A stretch of 12,473 nucleotides of DNA, from NCBI GenBank assembly GCA_029098085.1, contig JAQXNQ010000130.1, positions 1 to 12,473 on the forward strand, given 5' to 3'. A program made the translations under genes and the position numbers. A model generated the notes under the pieces. It was not told where the DNA came from. It did no database searches and saw nothing but the letters and a program-made list of their open reading frames with translations. Shown piece by piece: positions 1-6,613 of the stretch (the first letter of the stretch is position 1; each line of letters starts with the position of its first letter). Source of the stretch: Oscillospiraceae bacterium. Its GTDB lineage: Bacteria > Bacillota > Clostridia > Oscillospirales > Ruminococcaceae.

Positions 1-2
1 TG

Positions 3-332
3 GGCGGAACCCTGATGTTCGGCGGCCTGTTTCTGATCTATGCGGCCCTGACCTTCTTCACACTGGACGGGCTGGAGTTCATGAACATCTTCACCGACGG
101 CGCCCGGGATCACGGCAAATACCCCTTTTCGATCTACGGCAAGCCGGTGTTGACGCTGCTGACCTTCGTGATTCCGTTGGCCTGCTTCCAGTACTGGCCC
201 CTGACCTGGATCCTGGGCATGAACGAAAACCTGCTCTGTGCCCTGGCTCCCACCCTGTCGATTCTCTTTCTGATCCCCAGCTGGCTGCTGTGGAAGCTGG
301 GTCTGCGTCACTACAAATCCACCGGTTCCTGA
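3..332 (+). CDS. ABC-2 family transporter permease, C-terminal part (5' end outside the window)
   Basis: The reading frame is open from the left edge of the window and stops with TGA at 330-332, so only about the last 109 residues are present. They contain three hydrophobic segments: one at the very start of the visible part (LFLIYAALTFF), one in the middle (LTLLTFVIPLACF) and one near the end (LSILFLIPSWLLW). The GLEFMNIFTDG stretch, followed by a KYPFSIY-like segment and a phenylalanine/proline-rich membrane segment, is typical of the C-terminal half of ABC-2 type permeases of the COG3694/COG4587 kind. These usually occur as two permease genes beside an ATPase gene and act as exporters of unknown substrate. 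The partner genes would lie to the left of the window. The internal ATG at 15 has no convincing ribosome binding site and is probably not the start. The family call is from memory of the pattern. Confidence 0.75.
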   Translation, partial: GGTLMFGGLFLIYAALTFFTLDGLEFMNIFTDGARDHGKYPFSIYGKPVLTLLTFVIPLACFQYWPLTWILGMNENLLCALAPTLSILFLIPSWLLWKLGLRHYKSTGS

Positions 333-351
333 AGAATATCCGGAACGTAAA

Positions 352-380
352 AACTCCTCCCCATTTTCCGGGGAGGAGTT
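352..380. terminator. Bidirectional intrinsic terminator between permease gene and lipoprotein gene
   Basis: A perfect 11-bp stem, AACTCCTCCCC (352-362) with GGGGAGGAGTT (370-380), has a 7-base loop ATTTTCC. It lies between two converging genes that end at 332 (+) and 384 (-). On the minus strand the stem is followed by T-rich sequence (TTTACG), and on the plus strand by CTTTCATT. It can therefore end transcription from both sides. Confidence 0.85.
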
Positions 381-383
381 CTT

Positions 384-1133
384 TCATTCACTGACGTTGT
401 ACAGAATCGACGCCGGGAACCCGTCAAAGTACATATAGGGGTTCTCGTCCTGATCGTTGTCATAATAGAGGGTGAATCTGCTGAGCGGCGCGGTCTTCAG
501 CGCTTCGGCGGCTTCATCGCCCAGTGCCGCCCGCACCGCCTCGACGGCAGCGTTGATGGCATCGGTGTCTGCCGCCTCAGGCAGATCGGTCAGGGTGGCG
601 TCGCAGGACCAGCTGACGGTTTTCCAGCTGCCGTGCTCATCCTCCCAGGTGCCGTATTCCTTATTCCGATTGTACAGCCCCACCTTGTCGTACTCGTCCA
701 CGACCTGCTGGGGATCCAGCCGGTACCAGGAATCGTCGTCCGCCGCCGTTCCGGCCGGCCTGGTGTAGTATTCCGGTACCTCATCAAAGGTGATCTTCAT
801 GCCGTAAATACCAGTATATTGCTCCATGCCGTACAGACTTTTGGCGAAATACAGTTCCGCTTCCGCATACAGCCCGAAAAGCATCGTGGTACGGGTGATT
901 TCATAGCCGAAGGTGCCCTCCGGCAGGCCCTCCAGACGGCTCTGCTCCATCCGGTCGATCTGCCGCTTGGAGATGCCCAGCTGGTAAATGACCCGCTCGG
1001 GAGCAGACCCCCACTGCACATTCATGTATCCGTCGTAATGATAGGTATCCATATTGACTTCGGGCTGCCCGCAGGAGCAGAGCAGACCGGCTGTCATCAT
1101 AACCGCCGCCAGCAGCGAAAGCAATCGTTTCAT
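384..1133 (-). CDS. Putative lipoprotein of unknown function
   Basis: This 249-residue protein begins with a type II (lipoprotein) signal peptide. Two positive residues (K2, R3) precede a hydrophobic core up to residue 18 and a lipobox LCSC, with the lipidated cysteine at C21. The mature protein should be anchored to the outer face of the cell membrane. The rest is soluble-looking and rich in aromatic and acidic residues: an early YHYDGYMNVQWGSAPE segment, a middle segment with several tyrosines, and a C-terminal segment with YYDNDQDENPYMYFDG. The WGSAPE segment resembles the start of repeats seen in other small Firmicute lipoproteins, but I do not recognise the family. The start is supported by GAGGG five bases upstream of the ATG and by a perfect sigma-A promoter at 1166-1194. 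The gene ends into the shared terminator at 352-380. It lies 97 bases after the GNAT gene with no clear terminator between, so read-through from that operon is possible. Confidence 0.85.
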   Translation of the reverse strand: MKRLLSLLAAVMMTAGLLCSCGQPEVNMDTYHYDGYMNVQWGSAPERVIYQLGISKRQIDRMEQSRLEGLPEGTFGYEITRTTMLFGLYAEAELYFAKSLYGMEQYTGIYGMKITFDEVPEYYTRPAGTAADDDSWYRLDPQQVVDEYDKVGLYNRNKEYGTWEDEHGSWKTVSWSCDATLTDLPEAADTDAINAAVEAVRAALGDEAAEALKTAPLSRFTLYYDNDQDENPYMYFDGFPASILYNVSE

Positions 1134-1165
1134 AACAACCCTCGTTCCGTAATCCTTATGCTCTC

Positions 1166-1194
1166 ATTATAGAGGATTATGGCCTGTTTGTCAA
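1166..1194 (-). promoter_or_regulatory. Consensus sigma-A promoter of the lipoprotein gene
   Basis: On the minus strand TTGACA (1194-1189) and TATAAT (1171-1166) are separated by exactly 17 bases. Both hexamers match the consensus at all six positions. The transcript should start near 1159, leaving a leader of about 25 bases before the ATG at 1133. Confidence 0.85.
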
Positions 1195-1230
1195 AGGTGG
1201 AATCGGGATTTTGCACCGATCGCTCCATTT

Positions 1231-1758
1231 TCACAGATCAATCCAGTACCGCTGAATGATACCGGAACGGCCCAGCCCCGGCTCATCCGGCACCTCATTC
1301 TCCAGCACGCCACCGCTCACCAGAATCGTCCGGGCTGAGGCGAGGTTGCCCTTGTCGCAGGTGAGCAGCACCCGCTTCTCCCCCAGCTCGCGGCAGATGG
1401 GCAGCAGCAGCCCCAGCATCTCGGCAGCGTAGCCCTGCCCCCGCTCGGAGGGCAGGACGCTGTAGCCGATATGGCCACCGTAGCGAAGCAGAAAATCCGA
1501 AAGGGGGTGCCGGAAATCCATGATGCCCACCAGCTTGTCATCGGCAATCCGAACGGCCAGAAACACCTCCGACGGCACATAGCCGTCCCCATACCTGCGC
1601 TTCAGGCGGCTTTCAAAATCGGCCCACTCCACATAGCTGCTCACATCTTCCAGCCCTGCGCAGCCGTCCAGGCTGTCGCCGTGAGCCAGCATCGCCGCTT
1701 TGTACGCCATGACCTGCTCCCCGTAGGCGGGCTCAGGCCGGATCAGCTTCAGGCGCAT
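1231..1758 (-). CDS. GNAT family N-acetyltransferase (COG3981-like)
   Basis: This 175-residue protein is likely a cytoplasmic acetyltransferase using acetyl-CoA; its substrate is unknown. The acetyl-CoA binding motif is visible at about residues 95-115: GGHIGYSVLPSERGQGYAAE, with the R/Q-x-x-G-x-G/A signature in SERGQGYA. A second conserved strand follows (RVLLTCDKGNLASA, about 129-142), then the C-terminal GGVLENE and IIQRYWIDL segments. Together these match the predicted-acetyltransferase group COG3981. I chose the ATG at 1758 because GGAGAGGAGG lies just upstream. The longer open frame to 1905 overlaps the upstream gene by more than 100 bases and its extra residues are low-complexity shadow sequence. 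The gene starts 31 bases after the glycosidase stop codon and is probably the last gene of that operon. Confidence 0.88.
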   Translation of the reverse strand: MRLKLIRPEPAYGEQVMAYKAAMLAHGDSLDGCAGLEDVSSYVEWADFESRLKRRYGDGYVPSEVFLAVRIADDKLVGIMDFRHPLSDFLLRYGGHIGYSVLPSERGQGYAAEMLGLLLPICRELGEKRVLLTCDKGNLASARTILVSGGVLENEVPDEPGLGRSGIIQRYWIDL

Positions 1759-1789
1759 GCTGCCGCCTCCTCTCCAAGCATCACCATTT

Positions 1790-3388
1790 TTACGGTGCGC
1801 AGTCCAGCACGACCCGCACCGCGCCGTTGTCCGGGTAAACGAAGACGCCAAAGTCGGTCTCGTCGCCGTTGCGAATGCGGACACAGTGCCAGACGCAGTC
1901 CTCATCGAAATACCCTTCCTCCACCGTCAGATAGTCCATGAAATACTCCCGCTGATCGTCCTGCTGGGGCACTTTGGGACAGGTCAGGGGCGGATTGTCC
2001 CGGAAAGCCATGGAGAAGCCCGCGCCGCAGAGAACAAATTCCCGCTCACCGGTCTGAATCACCAGTCCCCGGCCCCGCTGGGAGCGGCGGCTCTCCTCCG
2101 CATGACGGTAGTCGCCGCCCCGGGGGAAGGCGCCGAACCGGGCCAGTCCCCGGACGCCGTCAAAGAAGAGCCGCTGCTCATCGGCAAACTCCTCCTGCTC
2201 CACCGCCTGAATGCGGCCGCTGTCCCGCTCCTTCACCAGCAGCGGCCAGACCGCCGACAGGCTCTGGAAGTTCTCCTTCATGGGCAGCGCCTGCTCCGCC
2301 AGACGGCCATCCGGCCCGACCACATTCTCTGCGCCGAAAAAGTGGATGCCGGTGAGCCCCTGCCGGGCGATGGCACCAAACAGATGCAGCGAGGTGGCCA
2401 TGCCGCAGCCGGTCTCCGGGATATACAAAGGATTATCTTCTCTGGAATAAATCCGAACCGTATTTTCATAGGCGCTGCGGGTAGGCTGATACACATCGGG
2501 ACAGATCATGTCCAGATGGGGCGCGAAGCCCTTCCAGAAGAACAGATTCTTGGACACCGGCCCGCCGGAAGGATAATTAAGGCCGGCGATGTCCATGCCC
2601 TGCTGATCCAGCCAGACGTTGACATAAAAGGGCAGCGGGTGGATCTCCTTGCCGGCCCGGGCCAGCTCCTCCACAAAGCAGGTCATGCTGTAGGCCTGCA
2701 GCGCTTCATCGCCGTACCGGCCGAACAGCTCCTTCCAGCTGCCGCTTTCTTTGGCGCCGCAGCTCTTCCACGCCTGCACCGCGTATTCCGCCGGATCGGC
2801 TGTGTGAAGCCGCTCCAGCACCGGCTGGGGCACCTCCGCATCAAACTGCCGCTGGGCTTCTTCTCCAAAATCCCGGATGGCCCGGCCCACGATGCCCAGT
2901 TCGTTTTCGATCTGCACCGCCAGCACCGTCTCCATCCCGGGATCGCAATCCCGGATGATCTCCATCAGTTTGCAGAAGGCTTTTTTGTCCGCTTCCAGCG
3001 TATTGCGGCTGAAGGAGGACAGGTTGCCGATCTCGTAGCCGTCGTGGGTTCTGACCCGGGGGAACCGCTGCCGGTCGGCCTTGACCCACTGGGGAACGTA
3101 TTTCATATGGCCGTTTTTCCAGGTGCCGAACCAGAGCAGCATCAGCTTCAGCTCCCGCTCCCGGCAGGCGGCGATGATGTTCTGCACCAAATCGGTGTCA
3201 AAGCGGCCTTCTTCAGATTCAAACCGCTCCCAGCTGACGGCAATGGCGCAGGAATTGACGCCCATCAGGCTGCAGGCCTTCCAGAGATCCTCCAGCTCCT
3301 CCAGAGAATAACCGGACGAATTGTGCGCCTGCGCGCCGATGGGGAAAAAGGGCTTCCCCCCACAGGTAAACACGGATTTTGCCAGCAT
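1790..3388 (-). CDS. Clan GH-A glycoside hydrolase, beta-galactosidase-like (GH35/GH42-like with DUF5597-type C-terminus)
   Basis: This 532-residue protein is most like the bacterial beta-galactosidase-like proteins that combine a TIM-barrel domain with a C-terminal DUF5597-type beta domain. Supporting segments are GGKPFFPIGAQAHNSS near the N-terminus (about 10-25), VSWERFE-x-EEGRFD (51-64), LLWFGTWKNG (84-93) and AVQIENELG (157-165). In clan GH-A the glutamate after asparagine (E163) would be the acid/base and E325 in YIPETGCG the probable nucleophile. The C-terminal part, from about residue 385, is beta-rich. There is no signal peptide, so it should act in the cytoplasm on imported sugars; the exact substrate cannot be read. 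The start at ATG 3388 is set by GGAG nine bases upstream. A more upstream ATG (3433) lies inside the preceding gene. The start lies one base after the stop of the MmcQ/YjbR-like gene, which suggests translational coupling. Confidence 0.85.
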   Translation of the reverse strand: MLAKSVFTCGGKPFFPIGAQAHNSSGYSLEELEDLWKACSLMGVNSCAIAVSWERFESEEGRFDTDLVQNIIAACRERELKLMLLWFGTWKNGHMKYVPQWVKADRQRFPRVRTHDGYEIGNLSSFSRNTLEADKKAFCKLMEIIRDCDPGMETVLAVQIENELGIVGRAIRDFGEEAQRQFDAEVPQPVLERLHTADPAEYAVQAWKSCGAKESGSWKELFGRYGDEALQAYSMTCFVEELARAGKEIHPLPFYVNVWLDQQGMDIAGLNYPSGGPVSKNLFFWKGFAPHLDMICPDVYQPTRSAYENTVRIYSREDNPLYIPETGCGMATSLHLFGAIARQGLTGIHFFGAENVVGPDGRLAEQALPMKENFQSLSAVWPLLVKERDSGRIQAVEQEEFADEQRLFFDGVRGLARFGAFPRGGDYRHAEESRRSQRGRGLVIQTGEREFVLCGAGFSMAFRDNPPLTCPKVPQQDDQREYFMDYLTVEEGYFDEDCVWHCVRIRNGDETDFGVFVYPDNGAVRVVLDCAP

Positions 3389-3389
3389 A

Positions 3390-3821
3390 TCAGTCTGCTC
3401 CTTTCTTCTGGGCGGTTTCCCCGCCGATTTCACGCTGTCTGGTTTTGGTCAGTTTGGAAAAAGCGGCGGCGTAGGCCTTATCCGTCAGGAAACGGACCGT
3501 CTCCTCCGGCGGAAAGTCCTCGGCAGCGCCGGGGGTGCGATCCCGCTCCGGTACCCTGTCCGGGTCGGTCCAGATGGTCAGGTTCCGCTTTTTATCGGTG
3601 TAAAAGCCCGGGGCAGCGGCCCGGTAGCTCTGCCGCATGAGGCTGATTTCCTCCTCGGTGCAGCGCAGGGTCACAAAGCAGATCTCTCCGTCCTCGCCGG
3701 TCTTGCCCACATCGGCGAAGAGCTTGTCCCCCACGAAGTATCGCTGCCAGTTCCACCCCTCCTTAAAATAGGAGGTCACGCCCGGTTTGCTCCGGGCATA
3801 GGCATCGAACCATTCAAACAT
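3390..3821 (-). CDS. MmcQ/YjbR-like protein
   Basis: This 143-residue protein matches the small MmcQ/YjbR family (about 110-130 residues, CyaY-like fold, annotated as DNA-binding on thin evidence). The visible family pattern is SKPGVTSYF near the N-terminus, a strand VGDKLFADVG (30-39), then ICFVTLRCTEEEISLMRQ (47-64) and a PGFYTDKK segment followed by LTIW (71-84). The last 40 residues, rich in charged residues, extend beyond the usual core and look disordered. AGGGAG about seven bases upstream supports the ATG at 3821. It is the first gene of a tight group with the GH-A glycosidase (one base between) and the GNAT acetyltransferase. I found no strong promoter in the short gap after telA, so the transcript may start within the terminator region or arise by read-through. 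A role in controlling the glycosidase gene would be inference. Confidence 0.8.
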   Translation of the reverse strand: MFEWFDAYARSKPGVTSYFKEGWNWQRYFVGDKLFADVGKTGEDGEICFVTLRCTEEEISLMRQSYRAAAPGFYTDKKRNLTIWTDPDRVPERDRTPGAAEDFPPEETVRFLTDKAYAAAFSKLTKTRQREIGGETAQKKGAD

Positions 3822-3850
3822 AGGCGTCTCCCTTCGTCAGCTTATGAAAA

Positions 3851-3877
3851 TGCCGCCGGAAAACAGCTCCGGCGGCA
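3851..3877 (-). terminator. Intrinsic terminator after telA
   Basis: TGCCGCCGGA (3851-3860) and TCCGGCGGCA (3868-3877) form a perfect 10-bp stem with a 7-base loop. Read on the minus strand, the stem is followed by TTTTC. It lies 8 bases after the telA stop codon and separates the xpaC-telA operon from the MmcQ/YjbR-like gene. Confidence 0.85.
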
Positions 3878-3884
3878 CAGCCTG

Positions 3885-5030
3885 TTATTTTCTGATACTC
3901 AGCAGCTTCTGCTTCAGGTCGCCCTCCAGACGAACCAGCTCGGCTTCGGCCTCCATCCGCTTCTGGTGACCCTCCTCCTGGATCCGCATCACCTCGTCCA
4001 GGGTGGAGATCAGGCTCTCGTTGGTCTGCCGCAGGGTCTCGATGTCCACGATGCCCCGCTCCGATTCCCGGGCGGTTTCGATGGTGGCCATCTTCAGGGT
4101 CTCGGCGTTCTTCTTCAGCAGATCATTGGTCAGATCGGTGACCTGCCGCTGGGCAGCGGCCGCCTGCTGGGAATGCTCCACGCCCAGCGCCAGCACCATC
4201 TGGCTCTTCCACAGGGGAATGGTATTGACCAGCGTCGACTGAATCTTATCCACCATCAGGGTGTCGTTGTTCTGAATCAGGCGGATCTGAGGCGCCATCT
4301 GGATGGAGATCATCCGGGTCAGCTCCAGATCGTGGAGCTTCTTCTCAAATCGTCCGCAGAGGTTCGCCAGGTCGTTGGCCGCCTGAGCGTCCTCCGGCTG
4401 ACCGGTCTGCTGGGCTCTGGCCGTCAGAGCCGCCAGCTCCTGCTCCCGCACCATCTGCAGCTTGCGCTTGCCGGCGATGATATACATGCACAGCTCTTTG
4501 TAGTAGGCCACATTCAGGTCGTACATCTTATCCAGCAGGGCGATATCCTTCATCAGGGTGACCTGATGCCCCTCCAGCGTGGTGCAGATTTTATCCACAT
4601 TAGCCTCCGCCCGGTCGTACTTGGCCCTCATGGCGGTCATGCGGTTGGCGCTCTTTTTGAAGAAGCCGAACAGGCCCTTTTCCTCTTCCACGTCAAAGCT
4701 CTTCAGCTCGGTGACCACACCGGCCAGCATCTCGCCGACCTCGCCCAGATCCTTGGTGCGCACGCTGCTCAGCATGCTTTCGGAAAAATCGGCGATCTTC
4801 TTCTGGGCACCGGAGCCGTACTGGGTCACCAGATTGGAATCCCGGATCTCGATTTTGGGAATAAACTCCTGCACCATCCGCTCCTCCGCTTCGCTCAGAA
4901 CGATCTCAGGGGCGGCGGGCTTTTCTGCCACAGCGGCAGCAGGGGCCGGCGCAGGCGCGGGGGCCGCTTCGGCGAAGGGATCCAGCGTCAGGGAAGGGGT
5001 GGGGGTCTGCAGGTTTTCAAGATCAGCCAC
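3885..5030 (-). CDS. telA: TelA/KlaA-family toxic anion resistance protein
   Basis: This 381-residue cytoplasmic protein belongs to the TelA family, known from plasmid tellurite resistance and from chromosomal copies (yaaN in Bacillus subtilis) linked to tolerance of envelope-active antibiotics. The N-terminal 45 residues are a linker rich in alanine and proline. The rest is long helices. Recognisable family segments are the GLFGFFKKS turn (119-127), the DLNVAYYKELCMYI region (171-184), the NNDTLMVDKIQSTLV segment (254-268) and IPLWKSQMVLALG (271-283). The C-terminus (about 345-375) is a charged coiled coil. I place the start at GTG 5030 because a perfect AAGGAGG sits eight bases upstream. 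The in-frame ATG at 5054 abuts the xpaC stop codon and has no ribosome binding site. Directly downstream of xpaC in one operon; ended by the terminator at 3851-3877. Confidence 0.9.
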   Translation of the reverse strand: MADLENLQTPTPSLTLDPFAEAAPAPAPAPAAAVAEKPAAPEIVLSEAEERMVQEFIPKIEIRDSNLVTQYGSGAQKKIADFSESMLSSVRTKDLGEVGEMLAGVVTELKSFDVEEEKGLFGFFKKSANRMTAMRAKYDRAEANVDKICTTLEGHQVTLMKDIALLDKMYDLNVAYYKELCMYIIAGKRKLQMVREQELAALTARAQQTGQPEDAQAANDLANLCGRFEKKLHDLELTRMISIQMAPQIRLIQNNDTLMVDKIQSTLVNTIPLWKSQMVLALGVEHSQQAAAAQRQVTDLTNDLLKKNAETLKMATIETARESERGIVDIETLRQTNESLISTLDEVMRIQEEGHQKRMEAEAELVRLEGDLKQKLLSIRK

Positions 5031-5045
5031 GGTTATTTCCTCCTT
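5031..5045 (-). promoter_or_regulatory. Ribosome binding site that decides the telA start (GTG)
   Basis: On the minus strand AAGGAGG (5045-5039) is followed by an 8-base spacer and GTG (5030-5028). The upstream ATG at 5054-5052 would place this site inside the coding region and has only weak purine content before it. Translation therefore most likely starts at the GTG. Confidence 0.8.
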
Positions 5046-5054
5046 AAAGGTCAT

Positions 5055-6452
5055 TTACAGATGCAGCGGGCTTTCCGGTTCAGACGGCGGAGCGTCCTCT
5101 CCGTCATCGGCTTCCGGCTCCGCCGGGGCGGCGCTGGAAAAAGGCGTACCGTCTTCACCCATGAGGCCCTCCTGGGTCAGCATGGTTTCCAGCACCGAAA
5201 TGTCCGCCGACAGATCCATCAGATCGTCCTTCATCAGATCGGCGTACAGATTGTCAAAGGCCAGCAGAATGTTGTTCAGGGCGTTTTTGATCTCCGCCCG
5301 GGTGCTCACAGCCTCAGCCGTGCGGATGTCCTTCTGCTCCAGATCCCGGTAGGCCTCCAGGAGCTTGAGAGTGGTGGGAAGATAATAGGACATGAATTTC
5401 CGGATGTCCGGCAGCTTTTCGGGGTGCTGCTCCACATAGCTGAAGATCTTCTGGCAGATCTCCGCCAGCTGATCCAGCTGCCGGGAAATCTCCTCCTCCG
5501 GCAGATCGGCGTTGATCTCCCGGATCCGCCAGATATACCGGCTGCCCTCGGCCTGGGCTTCAGCCAGCGCCGCCTTGCGGGGATCACTTTCCTGCTCCAG
5601 CTGCTGACGGCGAGCGTTTTCCCGGGTGGTCAGGTACTGCTGGTAGGTGTCCTTGCTGAGGATGATGCAGGTGTTCTTCTCGTCGAAATACCCCTCCGGC
5701 AGCAGCCGCTGCTCCACCATCCGCTCCAGATCCCGGACCGTCCGCTTTTCCGACACGCCGGCAGCGGAGGAAAGGTCGGCAATGCGGCAGAAATCCCGGC
5801 CCCGCAGCAGGGTGCGGTATTTGCGGAAGCGGTCCGCCCGTTTGGTTTTGCTCACGCCGGTGAGCATCAGCACCAGAGACCCCACCATCAGAGCGCTGTA
5901 GATCGAGGTTGCCACAATGTTGCCGATGCTGAAGCCCGAGAAAAAGCGAACCAGACTGGACAGGGCGCCGACGCCGAAGAGGGCCGTTCCCGTACCGCCC
6001 AGAATTGAGGTGAAAATGGCGCCGCCGCTTTTGATGGGCACCAGCTGCTCACTTTTCTGCACGGCAGGCTTGGGGGCCGGGGCAGGCTGCGCGGTCTGCT
6101 GACGGCCGTCGGAATAGGTCCAGCCGCGGGCCTGGCGCTGCCGGTAGGCTTCCTGCTGACGCAGCCGCTCCTGCTGGCGTTCCTGCTGCTGACGGCGGTA
6201 CTCCGCCTGCTGACGGGCCATTTCCTGCTGACGGGCCTGCTGCTGACGGCGGTACTCCTCCTGACGGCGGCGGGCTTCCTCCTGCTGGCGGGCCTGCTGC
6301 TGTGAAAAAGTATCCTCCGGCGCTTTGTGCTCATATTCCGAAAAGGAGCTCCGGACGGTTTTTTTCAGGTCGGAAAACTCCTGCGAGCTGAGGACCTTCT
6401 GTACGGAATCGTTGATATCCCTGGCCAGGTTCGCAAAAATATCTTCTATCAT
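5055..6452 (-). CDS. xpaC: XpaC-like membrane protein (5-bromo-4-chloroindolyl phosphate hydrolysis family)
   Basis: This 465-residue protein is a long version of the XpaC family, which is usually about 200-300 residues and sits next to telA. The N-terminal helix region is followed by a glutamine/arginine-rich segment at residues 51-110, with an 18-residue period (EYRRQQQARQQ at 66, EYRRQQQERQQ at 84) that is probably a long coiled or disordered helix. Two membrane segments lie at about 145-167 and 175-200. Next comes a winged-helix-like segment (about 207-265, with DLSSAAGVSEKRTVRDLERM) and an alpha-helical XpaC-type domain (about 285-410) before an acidic tail. The original name comes from hydrolysis of a chromogenic phosphate; the biochemical role is not settled. 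ATG 6452 has GGAGG six bases upstream; the in-frame ATG at 6500 has none and overlaps the -10 element. The stop codon abuts telA. Confidence 0.85.
   Translation of the reverse strand: MIEDIFANLARDINDSVQKVLSSQEFSDLKKTVRSSFSEYEHKAPEDTFSQQQARQQEEARRRQEEYRRQQQARQQEMARQQAEYRRQQQERQQERLRQQEAYRQRQARGWTYSDGRQQTAQPAPAPKPAVQKSEQLVPIKSGGAIFTSILGGTGTALFGVGALSSLVRFFSGFSIGNIVATSIYSALMVGSLVLMLTGVSKTKRADRFRKYRTLLRGRDFCRIADLSSAAGVSEKRTVRDLERMVEQRLLPEGYFDEKNTCIILSKDTYQQYLTTRENARRQQLEQESDPRKAALAEAQAEGSRYIWRIREINADLPEEEISRQLDQLAEICQKIFSYVEQHPEKLPDIRKFMSYYLPTTLKLLEAYRDLEQKDIRTAEAVSTRAEIKNALNNILLAFDNLYADLMKDDLMDLSADISVLETMLTQEGLMGEDGTPFSSAAPAEPEADDGEDAPPSEPESPLHL
6123..6302 (-). repeat. Low-complexity Gln/Arg-rich repeat region inside xpaC
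   Basis: The DNA coding for residues 51-110 is a degenerate tandem of CTG/CTGACGG units seen on the plus strand. An exact 23-base direct repeat lies at 6182-6204 and 6236-6258, 54 bases (18 codons) apart. The period is a multiple of three, so copy-number change would keep the frame. Confidence 0.8.
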
Positions 6453-6498
6453 AGCTTTCCTCCATACCCGGCTGAAAAATACAAAGAGGTACTCTTTC

Positions 6499-6527
6499 AT
6501 TATAGCCTTTTTTTATTTTTCCCGCAA
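6499..6527 (-). promoter_or_regulatory. Probable sigma-A promoter of the xpaC-telA operon
   Basis: On the minus strand TTGCGG (6527-6522), a 17-base spacer very rich in A, and TATAAT (6504-6499) lie 40-odd bases upstream of the xpaC start. The -10 is perfect and the -35 matches TTGACA at three of six positions. It sits just downstream of the YcxB-side terminator, so xpaC-telA is its own unit. Confidence 0.65.
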
Positions 6528-6571
6528 TATCTAAACGCAAGATTTCCCCGTCCCGCTTCAAAAATCCAGAC

Positions 6572-6600
6572 AAAAAGCGGGAGCGCTCCGGCCCCCGCTT
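6572..6600 (-). terminator. Intrinsic terminator after the YcxB-like gene
   Basis: AAGCGGG (6575-6581) pairs with CCCGCTT (6594-6600); the intervening bases contain a further palindrome GAGCGCTC. On the minus strand the stem is followed by TTTTTG. It lies 13 bases after the stop codon of the YcxB-like gene. Confidence 0.8.
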
Positions 6601-6613
6601 CTGCTTATCTGCT

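Noticed and set aside
1195..1230. Terminator after the GNAT gene
   Set aside because: Only a weak 5-bp ATCGG/CCGAT stem without a T-run is present, so I do not call one.
1759..1905. N-terminal extension of the GNAT protein
   Set aside because: It overlaps the glycosidase gene by more than 100 bases and has no ribosome binding site, whereas ATG 1758 has GGAGAGGAGG upstream.
1757..3640. 627-codon open frame on the plus strand
   Set aside because: Antisense shadow of the GH-A glycosidase; no ribosome binding site and no recognisable motif.
3321..6008. 895-codon open frame on the plus strand
   Set aside because: It is antisense to xpaC, telA and the MmcQ/YjbR-like gene, all of which have family matches and good ribosome binding sites. 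The translation is rich in H, L, Q and G, as expected from the complement of GC-rich genes.
6123..6302. Repeated CTGACGG units as a possible CRISPR or regulatory repeat array
   Set aside because: The repeats are degenerate, in frame and fully explained by the Gln/Arg-rich coding segment of xpaC.
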